In this document: piece after piece, positions 51,100-60,043 of the stretch
Layout: the number at the start of each line of letters is the position of its first letter
Numbering within the stretch: the stretch's first letter is position 1
Assembly (NCBI GenBank): GCA_003223645.1
Contig: QHVT01000011.1
Coordinates: 124,001 to 188,000 of the forward strand
DNA length: 64,000 bases
From: Acidobacteriota bacterium
GTDB lineage: Bacteria; Acidobacteriota; Thermoanaerobaculia; Gp7-AA8
Reading direction: 5' to 3'
Notes under the pieces: generated by a model
What the model was told of the DNA's origin: nothing
What the model saw: the letters and a program-made list of their open reading frames with translations, nothing else
The model's database searches: none
Translations under genes and position numbers: made by a program

Positions 51100-51411
51100 T
51101 CAACCTTCAACGATGGCGAGGACTTCGTCTTCGCGCAGGATCGTGTACTCGACGTCTTCGATCTTGATCTCGGTTCCGGAGTACTTGCCGATCAGAACGG
51201 TGTTGCCCTTCTTGACGTCGAGCGGAATGCGCTTGCCCTCGTCGTTGAACTTCCCTTCGCCGACGGCGATGACCTCCGCCTCCTGCGGTTTTTCCTTGGC
51301 GGTGTCGGGGATGATGATGCCGCCGCGGACTTGCTCTTTCGCTTCCTTGCGCCGTACGACGATGCGGTCGTACAGCGGCCGGAGCTTGATCTCAGTCGCT
51401 ACTGCTGCCAT
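51100..51411 (-). CDS. groES: Co-chaperonin GroES (10 kDa)
   Basis: The product is 103 aa, slightly longer than the usual 95-97 because of an N-terminal MAAVATE extension. Conserved features are [12 protein letters not shown], the mobile loop [29 protein letters not shown], and [20 protein letters not shown] followed by VLAIVE. It caps GroEL. ATG 51411 has AAAGGAG 10 nt upstream. Its promoter carries a CIRCE element. Confidence 0.96.
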   Translation of the reverse strand: MAAVATEIKLRPLYDRIVVRRKEAKEQVRGGIIIPDTAKEKPQEAEVIAVGEGKFNDEGKRIPLDVKKGNTVLIGKYSGTEIKIEDVEYTILREDEVLAIVEG

Positions 51412-51498
51412 GCGTGCTACTCCTTTCGTTACAGTAAGTTAAAAGACTTGCGCGATAGGACATCGCGAAGAATTTCAGTCTAACCGAGACTTGAGCAC

Positions 51499-51525
51499 TT
51501 AGCACTCACGTGTCGGGACTGCTAA
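51499..51525. promoter_or_regulatory. CIRCE element (HrcA operator)
   Basis: TTAGCACTC, 9 nt, GACTGCTAA. This is the CIRCE consensus with one mismatch in the second arm (GACTGC for GAGTGC). It lies directly downstream of the groES -10 box, so HrcA should repress groESL until heat stress. Confidence 0.9.
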
Positions 51526-51553
51526 CATTATGACGTCGGGAAAGTTCTGTCAA
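51525..51553 (-). promoter_or_regulatory. groESL promoter
   Basis: On the minus strand, TTGACA (51553-51548), a 17-nt spacer and TAATGT (51530-51525). The -10 box touches the CIRCE element. Confidence 0.85.
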
Positions 51554-51567
51554 GCGGAGCGGCGGCG

Positions 51568-52569
51568 TCAGTGATCGTGGCCGCGCTTGCGCGGACGCGC
51601 GATCCAGCCTTTTCGCCAGAAGTACACGAGCATCAGGCCGGCGATCGAGATCATGAGGCCGAGGGCGAAGGGGTAGCCGTGGAGCCAGTGCAGTTCGGGA
51701 ATGTGCTCGAAATTCATGCCGTAGATGCCGGCGATGAGCGTGAGCGGGAGCATGACCGCGGAGAAGATGGTCAGCACCTTCATGATCTCGTTGGTGCGGT
51801 TGGCGACGACGGAGAGGTACGCCTCCATCGTGCCGGTCATCTGATCGCGGTCGACGTCGATGGTCTCGCTGATGCGGAACATGTGGTCGTAGATGTCGCG
51901 GAAGTAGATGAGGTGCTCGCGCTGCACGAGCTTCGCGTCGCCGCGCGAGATCTGATTGAGCAGTTCGCGCTGCGGGAGTGAGCTGCGGCGCAGGACGTTG
52001 ATGTCGCGTTTGAGATGCAGCAGCTCATCGAGCTGCATCGGATCGGCGTTCTCGAAAATGGTGTCCTGCAGGTCGTCGACGCATTCTTCGATCTGCTCGA
52101 GCACCGGAAAGTACGCGTCGACCATCATGTCGACGATCGAGTAGAGAAGAAAGTCGTTGCCGCGCGCGAGGATGCGTCTGTCGCCGGGCAGGCGATCCCA
52201 CACGTTGTTCGCCGCCTCGAGCGGACGTCGATGTACGGTGAAGAGAAAGTTGCGGCCGAGGAACGCGGCGATCTTGTACGTCTCGGAGATGTGCTCGGTG
52301 ACGTTGATCGCGACGGTGCGGAAGATGAAGAAGTCGTAGTTCGGGAACGAGTCGTACTTCGGGAGCGTGTTCGGCGAGAGCGTGTCTTCAGCCGCGAGCT
52401 CGTGAAAGCCGAAGCGCTGTTCGAGCAGCGGCTCGATCGTCTCCTGCGTCGGCTCCTGAACGTCGACCCACAGACGATCGTCGGAGTCGGCGCGCCATTC
52501 ATCGATGAGCGACTCGTCGCCTCGGCGAAGCTCGTTGTTTACGAGGAGTGCCACGCGGAAAGTCGTCAT
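51568..52569 (-). CDS. corA: CorA-family Mg2+/Co2+ channel
   Basis: The product is 333 aa, the normal CorA length. The cytoplasmic N-terminal domain (about 1-270) includes WVDVQEPTQETIEPLLE and LFTVHRRPL. Two C-terminal membrane helices follow, the first ending in the selectivity motif YGMNFEHIPEL (about 287). The tail is basic (RKGWIARPRKRGHDH). It forms a pentameric inner-membrane channel gated by intracellular Mg2+. It lies just upstream of the groES promoter on the same strand, in its own unit, after a palindromic element. Confidence 0.93.
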   Translation of the reverse strand: MTTFRVALLVNNELRRGDESLIDEWRADSDDRLWVDVQEPTQETIEPLLEQRFGFHELAAEDTLSPNTLPKYDSFPNYDFFIFRTVAINVTEHISETYKIAAFLGRNFLFTVHRRPLEAANNVWDRLPGDRRILARGNDFLLYSIVDMMVDAYFPVLEQIEECVDDLQDTIFENADPMQLDELLHLKRDINVLRRSSLPQRELLNQISRGDAKLVQREHLIYFRDIYDHMFRISETIDVDRDQMTGTMEAYLSVVANRTNEIMKVLTIFSAVMLPLTLIAGIYGMNFEHIPELHWLHGYPFALGLMISIAGLMLVYFWRKGWIARPRKRGHDH

Positions 52570-52592
52570 GTTCCGTTTTCTTAGTTTTCAGT

Positions 52593-52717
52593 TTATCCCG
52601 CGCGCAGACGCGGGATCTCCCGGTGATACGCGCGATGCAGCTGCCCATGTAGCGTTGTGTAGGCAGCCGCATCGCGAGTATCACGAGGAGATCCCGCGTC
52701 TGCGCGCGGGATAAACT
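52593..52717. repeat. TATCCCGCGCGCAGACGCGGG palindrome
   Basis: Outer arms TATCCCGCGCGCAGACGCGG (with GATCTCC) and the exact complement (52689-52717) enclose inner arms GATACGCGCGATGCAGCTGC and GCAGCCGCATCGCGAGTATC. The stem is nearly 60 bp long, one of the longest here, and lies between corA and ald. Confidence 0.85.
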
Positions 52718-52726
52718 ACAAAAAAA

Positions 52727-53842
<1,116 letters not shown>

Positions 53843-53908
53843 GGATGCAATCTCCTCGGCTGATGAGGTTCGCGCGGAGGGCGCGTCAGCGAGGGCGTAT
53901 TGTACACA

Positions 53909-55549
53909 TCAGTGGCGCGTGGAGCGCCGCTTCGGCACGGGGGGAGGCTGTTGTCCGCCGCCGCTTCCTCCGCCGGCCGCGCTGAACGCGCCGGGCGCGA
54001 TCATCTTCGCCGCGGCGAGCGCGTCGATCACGCCCCACGAGCTCTTTTCGTCCCACCCCTTCACGTCGATGTCCTGCGCCGTCTGCTGGATCGTCGACTC
54101 GATCTGCGCGAAGCTCGAGTTCGGCGCGAGCGCGAGCAGGAGCGCGGCGACGCCCGCCACGTGCGGCGTCGCCATCGATGTTCCGGTCATCGAGCCATAA
54201 ACGCGATATCGATACGACTCCGTGGCGGCGCCGCGGTCGCCGTTCAGCAGCTTCTGCGCGTTGGCAAACGTCATCGCGATCGTCAGCGGAAAGTCATACT
54301 CGCCGTCCGTGACGAGCCCCAGGAGCGCGATGTCGTTACGCCTGTCGTCGTTGTTGTAGATGATGACCGCGACCGCGCCCGCTTCTTTCGCGTTGCGAGC
54401 TTTTTCACCGGGCGGGACCACACCGCGCTCGATGACGCAGATTTTTCCACTCGCGTCGCTCGGGATGTCCTGGATCTGTCCGAAGCCGCAGTTGATGTAC
54501 GGCGCGACCACGGTCGCCATCGGCGAGCCGGCAATGGGGAAGGCGGAGAAGAGCTGCGCCGGCGACTCGACTTCGGCGACCGGAAACTTGTCGCGCAGGT
54601 AGGTCGATGGAACGTCGACGCCCGGCGCGACGATGCTCAACGCGTTGCTGTAGGAGGACAAACTCCACACTTTGAGCTGCGAGTCGACCGCGCCGACGGA
54701 GATCACGCCGTCGTACAGGGCGGGATACAGGAGCCGCTCTTTCCCGCTGTTGCCGGCGGCGGCGACGAGGATGATGCCCGCCTCGGCGGCGCGCTGCACC
54801 GCATACGCGAGCGCGTCGGTGCCGCCCTCCGCGCCAAGGGACATGTTGGCGACCCACCGGCCGCCGATCTCGCGCTTCTTGCCAATGACCCAATCGAGCG
54901 CCGCGACGAGATTCTCATCCTTGCCTTGTCCATCCGAGGTGAGCATTTTCACCGCCCACAACTTCACGCCCGGCGCGACGCCGACCGTTCCGAAGGCGTT
55001 GTCCGCGGCGGCGATGATGCCGGCGACGTGCGTGCCGTGTCCGAAGTCGTCGATCGGCTGCTGCGTCGAATCGAACGTGTTGTATCCGCCGGCGTATGCA
55101 CTCGCGAGATCGGGATGATGGATGTCGATGCCGCTGTCGATGACGGCGACGTTCACTCCCGCGCCGCGCGTCACCGGCCACACGGAGTCCGCGTGCACCG
55201 CGCGCACACCCCAGGGAATCTCCTGCTGCACGAATGCGAGGGTCGGCTGCGCGGGCGCGTCGTCGCTCTGCGCGTAGAGATCGATCACCGGCTGGACGGA
55301 CGCGACGTCACCCGAGCGCCGCAATTCCGCGGCTTCGGCGTCGCTCAGATCCATCGCCATCGATCCGGCGTTCTCGAACCGGCGCACGCGATGTTTCGCG
55401 GCATCGGCCGAGTTGGCGACGAGGCGCGGCGACGTGCCGGACGCCGCGCGACGCATGACGACCATGTAGCGATTCGACTCCGCAAAAAGAGAAGTCGAGA
55501 TCGCGAGCGTCAGAACAACAAGGATCAGCTTTCGGGGGGAGCGGTCCAT
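53909..55549 (-). CDS. Secreted S8 subtilisin-like protease with PA insert (copy 2)
   Basis: The product is 546 aa. It has a signal peptide (KLILVVLTLAISTSLFA), a propeptide (about 25-105), then the catalytic triad: Asp in VAVIDSGID, His in GHGTHVAGIIAA, Ser in GTSMATPHVAGVAAL. A PA domain is inserted before the Ser (about 340-430: CVIERGVVPPGEKARNAKEA). The C-terminus is Gly/Pro-rich and ends PKRRSTRH. It is a close paralogue of the gene immediately upstream; the start lies 1 nt after that gene's stop, so this is a tandem duplication within an operon. Substrate unknown; extracellular protein degradation is likely. Confidence 0.9.
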   Translation of the reverse strand: MDRSPRKLILVVLTLAISTSLFAESNRYMVVMRRAASGTSPRLVANSADAAKHRVRRFENAGSMAMDLSDAEAAELRRSGDVASVQPVIDLYAQSDDAPAQPTLAFVQQEIPWGVRAVHADSVWPVTRGAGVNVAVIDSGIDIHHPDLASAYAGGYNTFDSTQQPIDDFGHGTHVAGIIAAADNAFGTVGVAPGVKLWAVKMLTSDGQGKDENLVAALDWVIGKKREIGGRWVANMSLGAEGGTDALAYAVQRAAEAGIILVAAAGNSGKERLLYPALYDGVISVGAVDSQLKVWSLSSYSNALSIVAPGVDVPSTYLRDKFPVAEVESPAQLFSAFPIAGSPMATVVAPYINCGFGQIQDIPSDASGKICVIERGVVPPGEKARNAKEAGAVAVIIYNNDDRRNDIALLGLVTDGEYDFPLTIAMTFANAQKLLNGDRGAATESYRYRVYGSMTGTSMATPHVAGVAALLLALAPNSSFAQIESTIQQTAQDIDVKGWDEKSSWGVIDALAAAKMIAPGAFSAAGGGSGGGQQPPPVPKRRSTRH

Positions 55550-55550
55550 A

Positions 55551-57215
55551 TCAATGGCGCGAGGAGCGCCGCTTCGTCGTGGGCGGCGGCTGTTGTCCGG
55601 CTCCGCCTCCGCCTCCTGTGCCGCCGCCGGCCGCTGCGAACGAGCCTGGCGCGATCATCTTCGCCGCGGCGAGCGCGTCGATCACGCCCCACGAGCTCTT
55701 GTAGTCCCACCCTTTTACGTCGATGTCCTGCGCCGTCCGCTGAATCGCCGATTCGATCTGCGCGAAGTTCGCGTTCGGTGCGAGCGCGAGCAGGAGTGCC
55801 GCGACACCGGTCACGTGCGGCGTCGCCATCGACGTGCCGGTCATCGGACCATACTCGCGATAGCGATACGACTCGGTGATGAGGCCGGGGATGCCGTTCA
55901 GCAGTTTTTGTCCGCTGGCGAACGTCATCGCGATCGTGAGCGGGAACACGTAGGTTTCGTCGTCGTCGACGAGCGCCCAGCGCGTGTAGTCCGCGCGCGC
56001 GACATCGTCGTCGTTGTAGAGGATGACGCCGGCCGCGCCGGCTTCCTTCGCGTTGCGCGCCTTCGTGCCGAACGGAATCGCGTCTTCGCCCGCGGGGCTG
56101 CGCTCGATGACGCAGATTTTTCCGGCGGTGTCGCTCGGAATGTCCTGAGTCCGCCCGAAGCCGCAGTTGAGGTATCCCCCGAGCACGTTCGCCATCGGCG
56201 AGCCGGTGACGGGGAATCCGGCGAGAAGCTGCAGCGGCGCCTCGACTTCGGCGATCGTGGTCTTGTCGCGAAGCATCGTCGACGGAACGTCGACGCCCGG
56301 CGCGACGATGCTCAGGCTGTTGCTGTACGCGGAGAGACTCCAGATTTTGAGCTGCGCGTCGACGGCGCCGACGGAGATCACGCCGTCGTAGACCGCCGGA
56401 AACATCAGCCGCTCGCGTCCCGTATTGCCCGCCGCGGCGACGAGGATGATGCGCGCGTCGACGGCGCGCTGCACCGCCTGCGCGAGCGCGTCCGTGCCGC
56501 CTTGCGCGCCGAGGGACATGTTCGCGACCCACTGACCGCCGACTTCTTTCTTCTTGCCGATCGCCCAGTCGAGCGCCGCGACGAGGTTCTCATCCTTGCC
56601 CGATCCATCCGCGGCCAGCACTTTCACCGCCCACAACTTCACCGCCGGCGCGACGCCGATCGTTCCGAAGGCATTGTCCGCGGCGGCGATGATGCCGGCG
56701 ACGTGCGTGCCGTGTCCGTGATCGTCGATCGGCTGCTTCGTCGAATCGAACGTGTTGTATCCGCCGGCGTAATTCGGTGCGAGATCGGGATGTTGCAGGT
56801 CGATGCCGCTGTCGATGACGACGACGTTCACTCCCGAGCCGCGCGTCACGGACCACACCGAATTCGCGTGCACCGCGCGTACGCCCCACGGGATCTCCTG
56901 CTGCACGAAACTGAGCGTCGGCTGCACCGGCGCGTCGTCGCTCTGCGCGTAGATGTCGATGACCGGCTCGACGGACGCAACGTCCCCCGATCGCCGCAGC
57001 TCCGCGGCTTCGGCTTCCGTCAAATCCATCGCCATCGATCCGGCGTTCTCGAAGCGACGCACGCGATGTTCCGCGGCGTCGACAGAGTTGGAGACGAGGC
57101 GCGGCGAGGTGCCGGACGCCGTCCGCTTCATGACGACCATGTAGCGATTCGTGTCCGCAAAAAGCGAAGTCGAGATCGCGAGCGCGAGAACTGCGAGCGT
57201 GAGTCGTCTGATCAT
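55551..57215 (-). CDS. Secreted S8 subtilisin-like protease with PA insert (copy 1)
   Basis: The product is 554 aa from ATG 57215, which overlaps the upstream stop (ATGA) and begins a signal peptide (MIRRLTLAVLALAISTSLFA). Domain order matches its paralogue: propeptide, Asp in VVVIDSGID, His in GHGTHVAGIIAA, a PA insert (CVIERSPAGEDAIPFGTKAR, EAGAAGVILYNDDD), Ser in GTSMATPHVTGVAAL, then a Gly-rich linker and the end TKRRSSRH. The PA loop is longer than in copy 2. It is the third gene of the four-gene exported-peptidase operon. Confidence 0.9.
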   Translation of the reverse strand: MIRRLTLAVLALAISTSLFADTNRYMVVMKRTASGTSPRLVSNSVDAAEHRVRRFENAGSMAMDLTEAEAAELRRSGDVASVEPVIDIYAQSDDAPVQPTLSFVQQEIPWGVRAVHANSVWSVTRGSGVNVVVIDSGIDLQHPDLAPNYAGGYNTFDSTKQPIDDHGHGTHVAGIIAAADNAFGTIGVAPAVKLWAVKVLAADGSGKDENLVAALDWAIGKKKEVGGQWVANMSLGAQGGTDALAQAVQRAVDARIILVAAAGNTGRERLMFPAVYDGVISVGAVDAQLKIWSLSAYSNSLSIVAPGVDVPSTMLRDKTTIAEVEAPLQLLAGFPVTGSPMANVLGGYLNCGFGRTQDIPSDTAGKICVIERSPAGEDAIPFGTKARNAKEAGAAGVILYNDDDVARADYTRWALVDDDETYVFPLTIAMTFASGQKLLNGIPGLITESYRYREYGPMTGTSMATPHVTGVAALLLALAPNANFAQIESAIQRTAQDIDVKGWDYKSSWGVIDALAAAKMIAPGSFAAAGGGTGGGGGAGQQPPPTTKRRSSRH

Positions 57216-58639
57216 TTCTTGAGGATCCGGCGTCCGCTGCGCGGAGGCTGGGTCCATCCCATGTCGATGAGCTGATAAATCGTGAGATCGAGTCCGTGCA
57301 GAAGGTCAGAGCCGATGAACGGCTCCATCAGAAGATTCGGCGTCGCCGTCGTGTCCCAGTGATGAACCGACGATCCCGGCTCGACGACGCACGGCGCATA
57401 CAGCCGCAGGTATCCCTGCTTCGTCGTGCCGGCGAGCTGGCTCGGGTCGAGATGCAGCGACGCATCGACGGTCGTGTTGGAGGTGAGCTGCGCCTTCAGC
57501 GCGGTGCCGTCGGTCTGCGTGATGCTGATGACCGGAATCGTGATGTCGGTGGCGGTGCCGCCGAGCGACGGCGCGGAGCATGCCGACGCGTTGTCGACGA
57601 CGATCACGCCGATCGCGCCGGCGTTCTGCGCGTTCCGCGTTTTCGTGACGAAGGTGCAGACGCCGCGATCGATGAGCGCGATGCGTCCCGCGACCGCGCT
57701 CGCGTTCGTGAACGTCGAGCAGCCATCGGTCGTCGTCGGGCCGTCGGTGTTCGCTTCATCCTGCGCGATGACGATGCGACCGCTGGCCGGTGTCTTGTCG
57801 ATCGTCGGACCGAATGCTGCGAGTCCGACGTCGTAGTTTTTCGCGATCGCCGCCGGCGCGCTGATCGTCAGCGTCGACATCGGACTCAGAAACTGTCCGG
57901 TCTGACTGCGGACCACTGCGCCGTCCCACACAAGATTGCCGGTGTTGGTCAGCGACGTGTTGCGCTGCGCGGTGGTCATCTGGTCCCAGCGCTGGCCGGC
58001 CGATACGTCGAACGTGTGGACGTCGGAGATCGCCGGAATGCCTTCGCTGAACGCCGGCGCGTTCGCTTTGCCGGAGATTCCGAAGCCGTGTCCGAGCTCA
58101 TGCAACACGACGTTGTAGAGATCGATATCGGTGCCGTGTTTGTTGTCGAGTCCGTAGTAGAAACTCGTCGCGCCGAGGCAGGTGGCCGTGTCGACGTCGG
58201 AGTTGAAGCGGACGTTGATGTCGTCGACGCCGGCCGAGAGATCCGTGTTCGCGAATTTGTTCGCGAGGGCGATCGGATACCAGACGTTCGCCATCGGCAC
58301 GCCCTGGGTGTCATGCCGCCAATCCATTGGCGATGCCTGCCCAAGGATTCCCTCGGTGTCGGTGCAGGCCGGGTTGCCGATGATCGGCGCGAAGCTCGCG
58401 CGTACGCGAACGTCGACGTTCGTGTCGAGATTGTTCTGCCACGTCTGCGCGGCGGCGAGAAAAACGTTGAGGCGCTGCTGGCCGCGCGTCGTGCCGGCGT
58501 TGCCGCCGACCGGAGTCGCGGGCGTCGGGTCATTGAAGCCGGTGCCGGCGCCGTCGATGTTGATGATCAACACCTTGCCGGTTCCGGCGAAGAGCGGCAT
58601 CGCCGCAAGGAGAAGGGAAACGAAGAGAGTCCGACGCAT
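57212..58639 (-). CDS. Secreted zinc metallopeptidase with PA domain
   Basis: The product is 475 aa. Signal peptide MRRTLFVSLLLAAMPLFA. The zinc-binding motif HELGHGFGISG (about 190) is of the metzincin-like HExxHxxGxxH type, although the third position reads S-G rather than a clear His, so the third ligand is uncertain. A PA domain follows (about 310-400: VAGRIALIDRGVCTFVTKTR, AQNAGAIGVIVVDN). The C-terminus ends GWTQPPRSGRRILKK. It starts directly after the 100-aa gene's stop (TAAATG) and overlaps the subtilase downstream, so the four genes are cotranscribed. Confidence 0.8.
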   Translation of the reverse strand: MRRTLFVSLLLAAMPLFAGTGKVLIINIDGAGTGFNDPTPATPVGGNAGTTRGQQRLNVFLAAAQTWQNNLDTNVDVRVRASFAPIIGNPACTDTEGILGQASPMDWRHDTQGVPMANVWYPIALANKFANTDLSAGVDDINVRFNSDVDTATCLGATSFYYGLDNKHGTDIDLYNVVLHELGHGFGISGKANAPAFSEGIPAISDVHTFDVSAGQRWDQMTTAQRNTSLTNTGNLVWDGAVVRSQTGQFLSPMSTLTISAPAAIAKNYDVGLAAFGPTIDKTPASGRIVIAQDEANTDGPTTTDGCSTFTNASAVAGRIALIDRGVCTFVTKTRNAQNAGAIGVIVVDNASACSAPSLGGTATDITIPVISITQTDGTALKAQLTSNTTVDASLHLDPSQLAGTTKQGYLRLYAPCVVEPGSSVHHWDTTATPNLLMEPFIGSDLLHGLDLTIYQLIDMGWTQPPRSGRRILKK

Positions 58640-58942
58640 TTACTTTTCTGCTTTCGCGCGTCCGACTTTTTCGATCGGGGCTTCGAGGAATTTCTTCGCC
58701 GCTTCGGCGCTATCGACGCAGGCCAGTACGGCCTTGCCGTCCGGCGTGATGCGCGCGACGAGCACTTCGCCGCCGTCATTGTTTTCCGCGAACAAGTCGC
58801 TGATGTCGATGTGCTGCTTCGTCGCCTGCGCATCGATCGGTTTCAACATCTCGCGCGTGCACGCTTCATCATTCGCCGCGAATGCAGCGGGCGCGACGAT
58901 GGAAGCAAGCGCAAGCGCCAAGGGGAAAAGACGTTTCAACAT
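58640..58942 (-). CDS. Small exported protein of unknown function
   Basis: The product is 100 aa with strong GGAGG before ATG 58942 and a signal peptide (MLKRLFPLALALASIVAPAAFA). The mature part of about 78 residues contains two cysteines (DEACTREML and AVLACVDSAE), suggesting a disulfide, and ends KVGRAKAEK. It is the first gene of the operon leading into the metallopeptidase and the two subtilases, so it may be an inhibitor, chaperone or accessory of these enzymes (inference from position only). Confidence 0.7.
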   Translation of the reverse strand: MLKRLFPLALALASIVAPAAFAANDEACTREMLKPIDAQATKQHIDISDLFAENNDGGEVLVARITPDGKAVLACVDSAEAAKKFLEAPIEKVGRAKAEK

Positions 58943-59043
58943 CGGGCCTCCTGGACCTTAAGAGAAGTTATTTTACACAACCAGGACGATCTGTCCATGG
59001 AAATGCAGCGGTTTTTGTGAACGTCTGCTAACGTACGCGCCCC

Positions 59044-59481
59044 ATGACCGACTGGAAAGAGAATTTGATCACCGATTCGCGCGAAATCGCGGAGCTGCTC
59101 CGCCAGACGAAAACGATCGCGGTCCTCGGCATCAAACCGGAGTCGCATTCCTCGCAGGCCGCCTTCTACGTCCCCGCGCACATGCAGGCTGCCGGCTACG
59201 ACATCATCCCGGTGCCTGTCTATTTCCCCGAAGCGACGGAGATCCTCGGCAAACCCGTCTTCCGCACCCTGGCGTCGATCGGCCGCCCGATCGACATGGT
59301 CAACGTCTTCCGCCGCCCGACCGACATCCCCCCGCACGTCGACGACATCCTGGCCGCGAAGCCGAAGAGCGTCTGGTTCCAGCTCGGCATCCGCAACGAC
59401 GAAGCCACGCAGCGGCTGGCGGAGGCCGGGATCAAGGTCGTGCAGGACCGCTGTTTGATGGTGGAGCAGGGGCGGATGTAG
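59044..59481 (+). CDS. CoA-binding (YccU-like Rossmann) protein
   Basis: The product is 145 aa, the usual size. A Rossmann-type fold opens with KTIAVLGIKPESHSSQAAFY and continues with GYDIIPVPVYFPEATEILG, FRTLASIGRPIDMVNVFRRP and SVWFQLGIRNDEATQ, ending in VVQDRCLMVEQGR. These match the family that resembles the succinyl-CoA synthetase CoA-binding domain. Its biological role is not settled. It is monocistronic, divergent from the peptidase operon, and is followed 8 nt later by the stop of the convergent toxin gene. Confidence 0.87.
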   Translation: MTDWKENLITDSREIAELLRQTKTIAVLGIKPESHSSQAAFYVPAHMQAAGYDIIPVPVYFPEATEILGKPVFRTLASIGRPIDMVNVFRRPTDIPPHVDDILAAKPKSVWFQLGIRNDEATQRLAEAGIKVVQDRCLMVEQGRM

Positions 59482-59489
59482 AGGAAGCG

Positions 59490-59783
59490 TTACAAGCGGG
59501 GTGGGCGGCGCGAGGCGTGCCAGACGGAGAGCACCGCGATGTCGTCGTTGGTATTGACGCGGTAGTAGATGTAATAACGAGTGTGTTCCATCAGTACACG
59601 CCGATTTCCGCTGCGCCGCGTCTGAACTCGCTGGCCGACTCCGGGCGCATCGAGGATCAGCCTGCACGTCTGATCGAACTCCTCGCCGAATAGGTGCGGC
59701 GCTTTGTCCCGATTCCGGGACCACCAACGCAGCTCACGCTCGTACTGCCGCCGCGCACGCGGCGTGATGATGAGCGCGCGCAT
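59490..59783 (-). CDS. ParE/RelE-type toxin
   Basis: The product is 97 aa, intact. The RelE/ParE fold is indicated by IITPRARRQYERELRWW (long helix pair), LILDAPGVGQRVQTRR, the strand RVLMEHTRYYIYYRV and the terminal VLSVWHASRRPPRL with the conserved His/Arg end. Its start overlaps the antitoxin stop by one base (TAATG). It should inhibit gyrase or cut ribosome-bound mRNA; sequence alone does not decide between these. It is the only one of the three toxin-like genes of the window with an unbroken frame. Confidence 0.85.
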   Translation of the reverse strand: MRALIITPRARRQYERELRWWSRNRDKAPHLFGEEFDQTCRLILDAPGVGQRVQTRRSGNRRVLMEHTRYYIYYRVNTNDDIAVLSVWHASRRPPRL

Positions 59784-60019
59784 TATTCGCGCGCAAGTTT
59801 TCGTTCGAGCTCGATCATCTCGCGACGGAACTCTTCGTAGGGGATGCCTTCGCCGCGATCCGCTTCATCCATCGCGGCTTCGAGCTCGGCTTCCTCTTCT
59901 GGAGTCGGGATGTACTCGTCGTCGCTTCTCAGAAAAACCGAAACCTCGGCTCCTTCAGGCAACTCGCCGTCTTCCACCTCGACGCGCCCGTTCACGACTC
60001 GTCCCGGATAGATCGTCAT
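59783..60019 (-). CDS. Antitoxin partner of the ParE/RelE toxin
   Basis: The product is 78 aa from ATG 60019. A short N-terminal beta motif (MTIYPGRVVNGRVEVEDGEL, PEGAEVSVFLRSD) resembles AbrB-like or similar small antitoxin folds, followed by an acidic helix (PEEEAELEAAMDEAD) and a helical tail (EEFRREMIELERKLARE) that would bind the toxin. It is encoded just before the toxin with overlapping stop and start. The complex probably autoregulates. Confidence 0.8.
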   Translation of the reverse strand: MTIYPGRVVNGRVEVEDGELPEGAEVSVFLRSDDEYIPTPEEEAELEAAMDEADRGEGIPYEEFRREMIELERKLARE

Positions 60020-60043
60020 CCGTCCCATCCTACCTCGGAACAC

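Noticed and set aside
53900-57275. Forward ORFs opposite the two subtilases
   Set aside because: Arg/His/Asp-rich shadows; the reverse frames contain complete catalytic triads.
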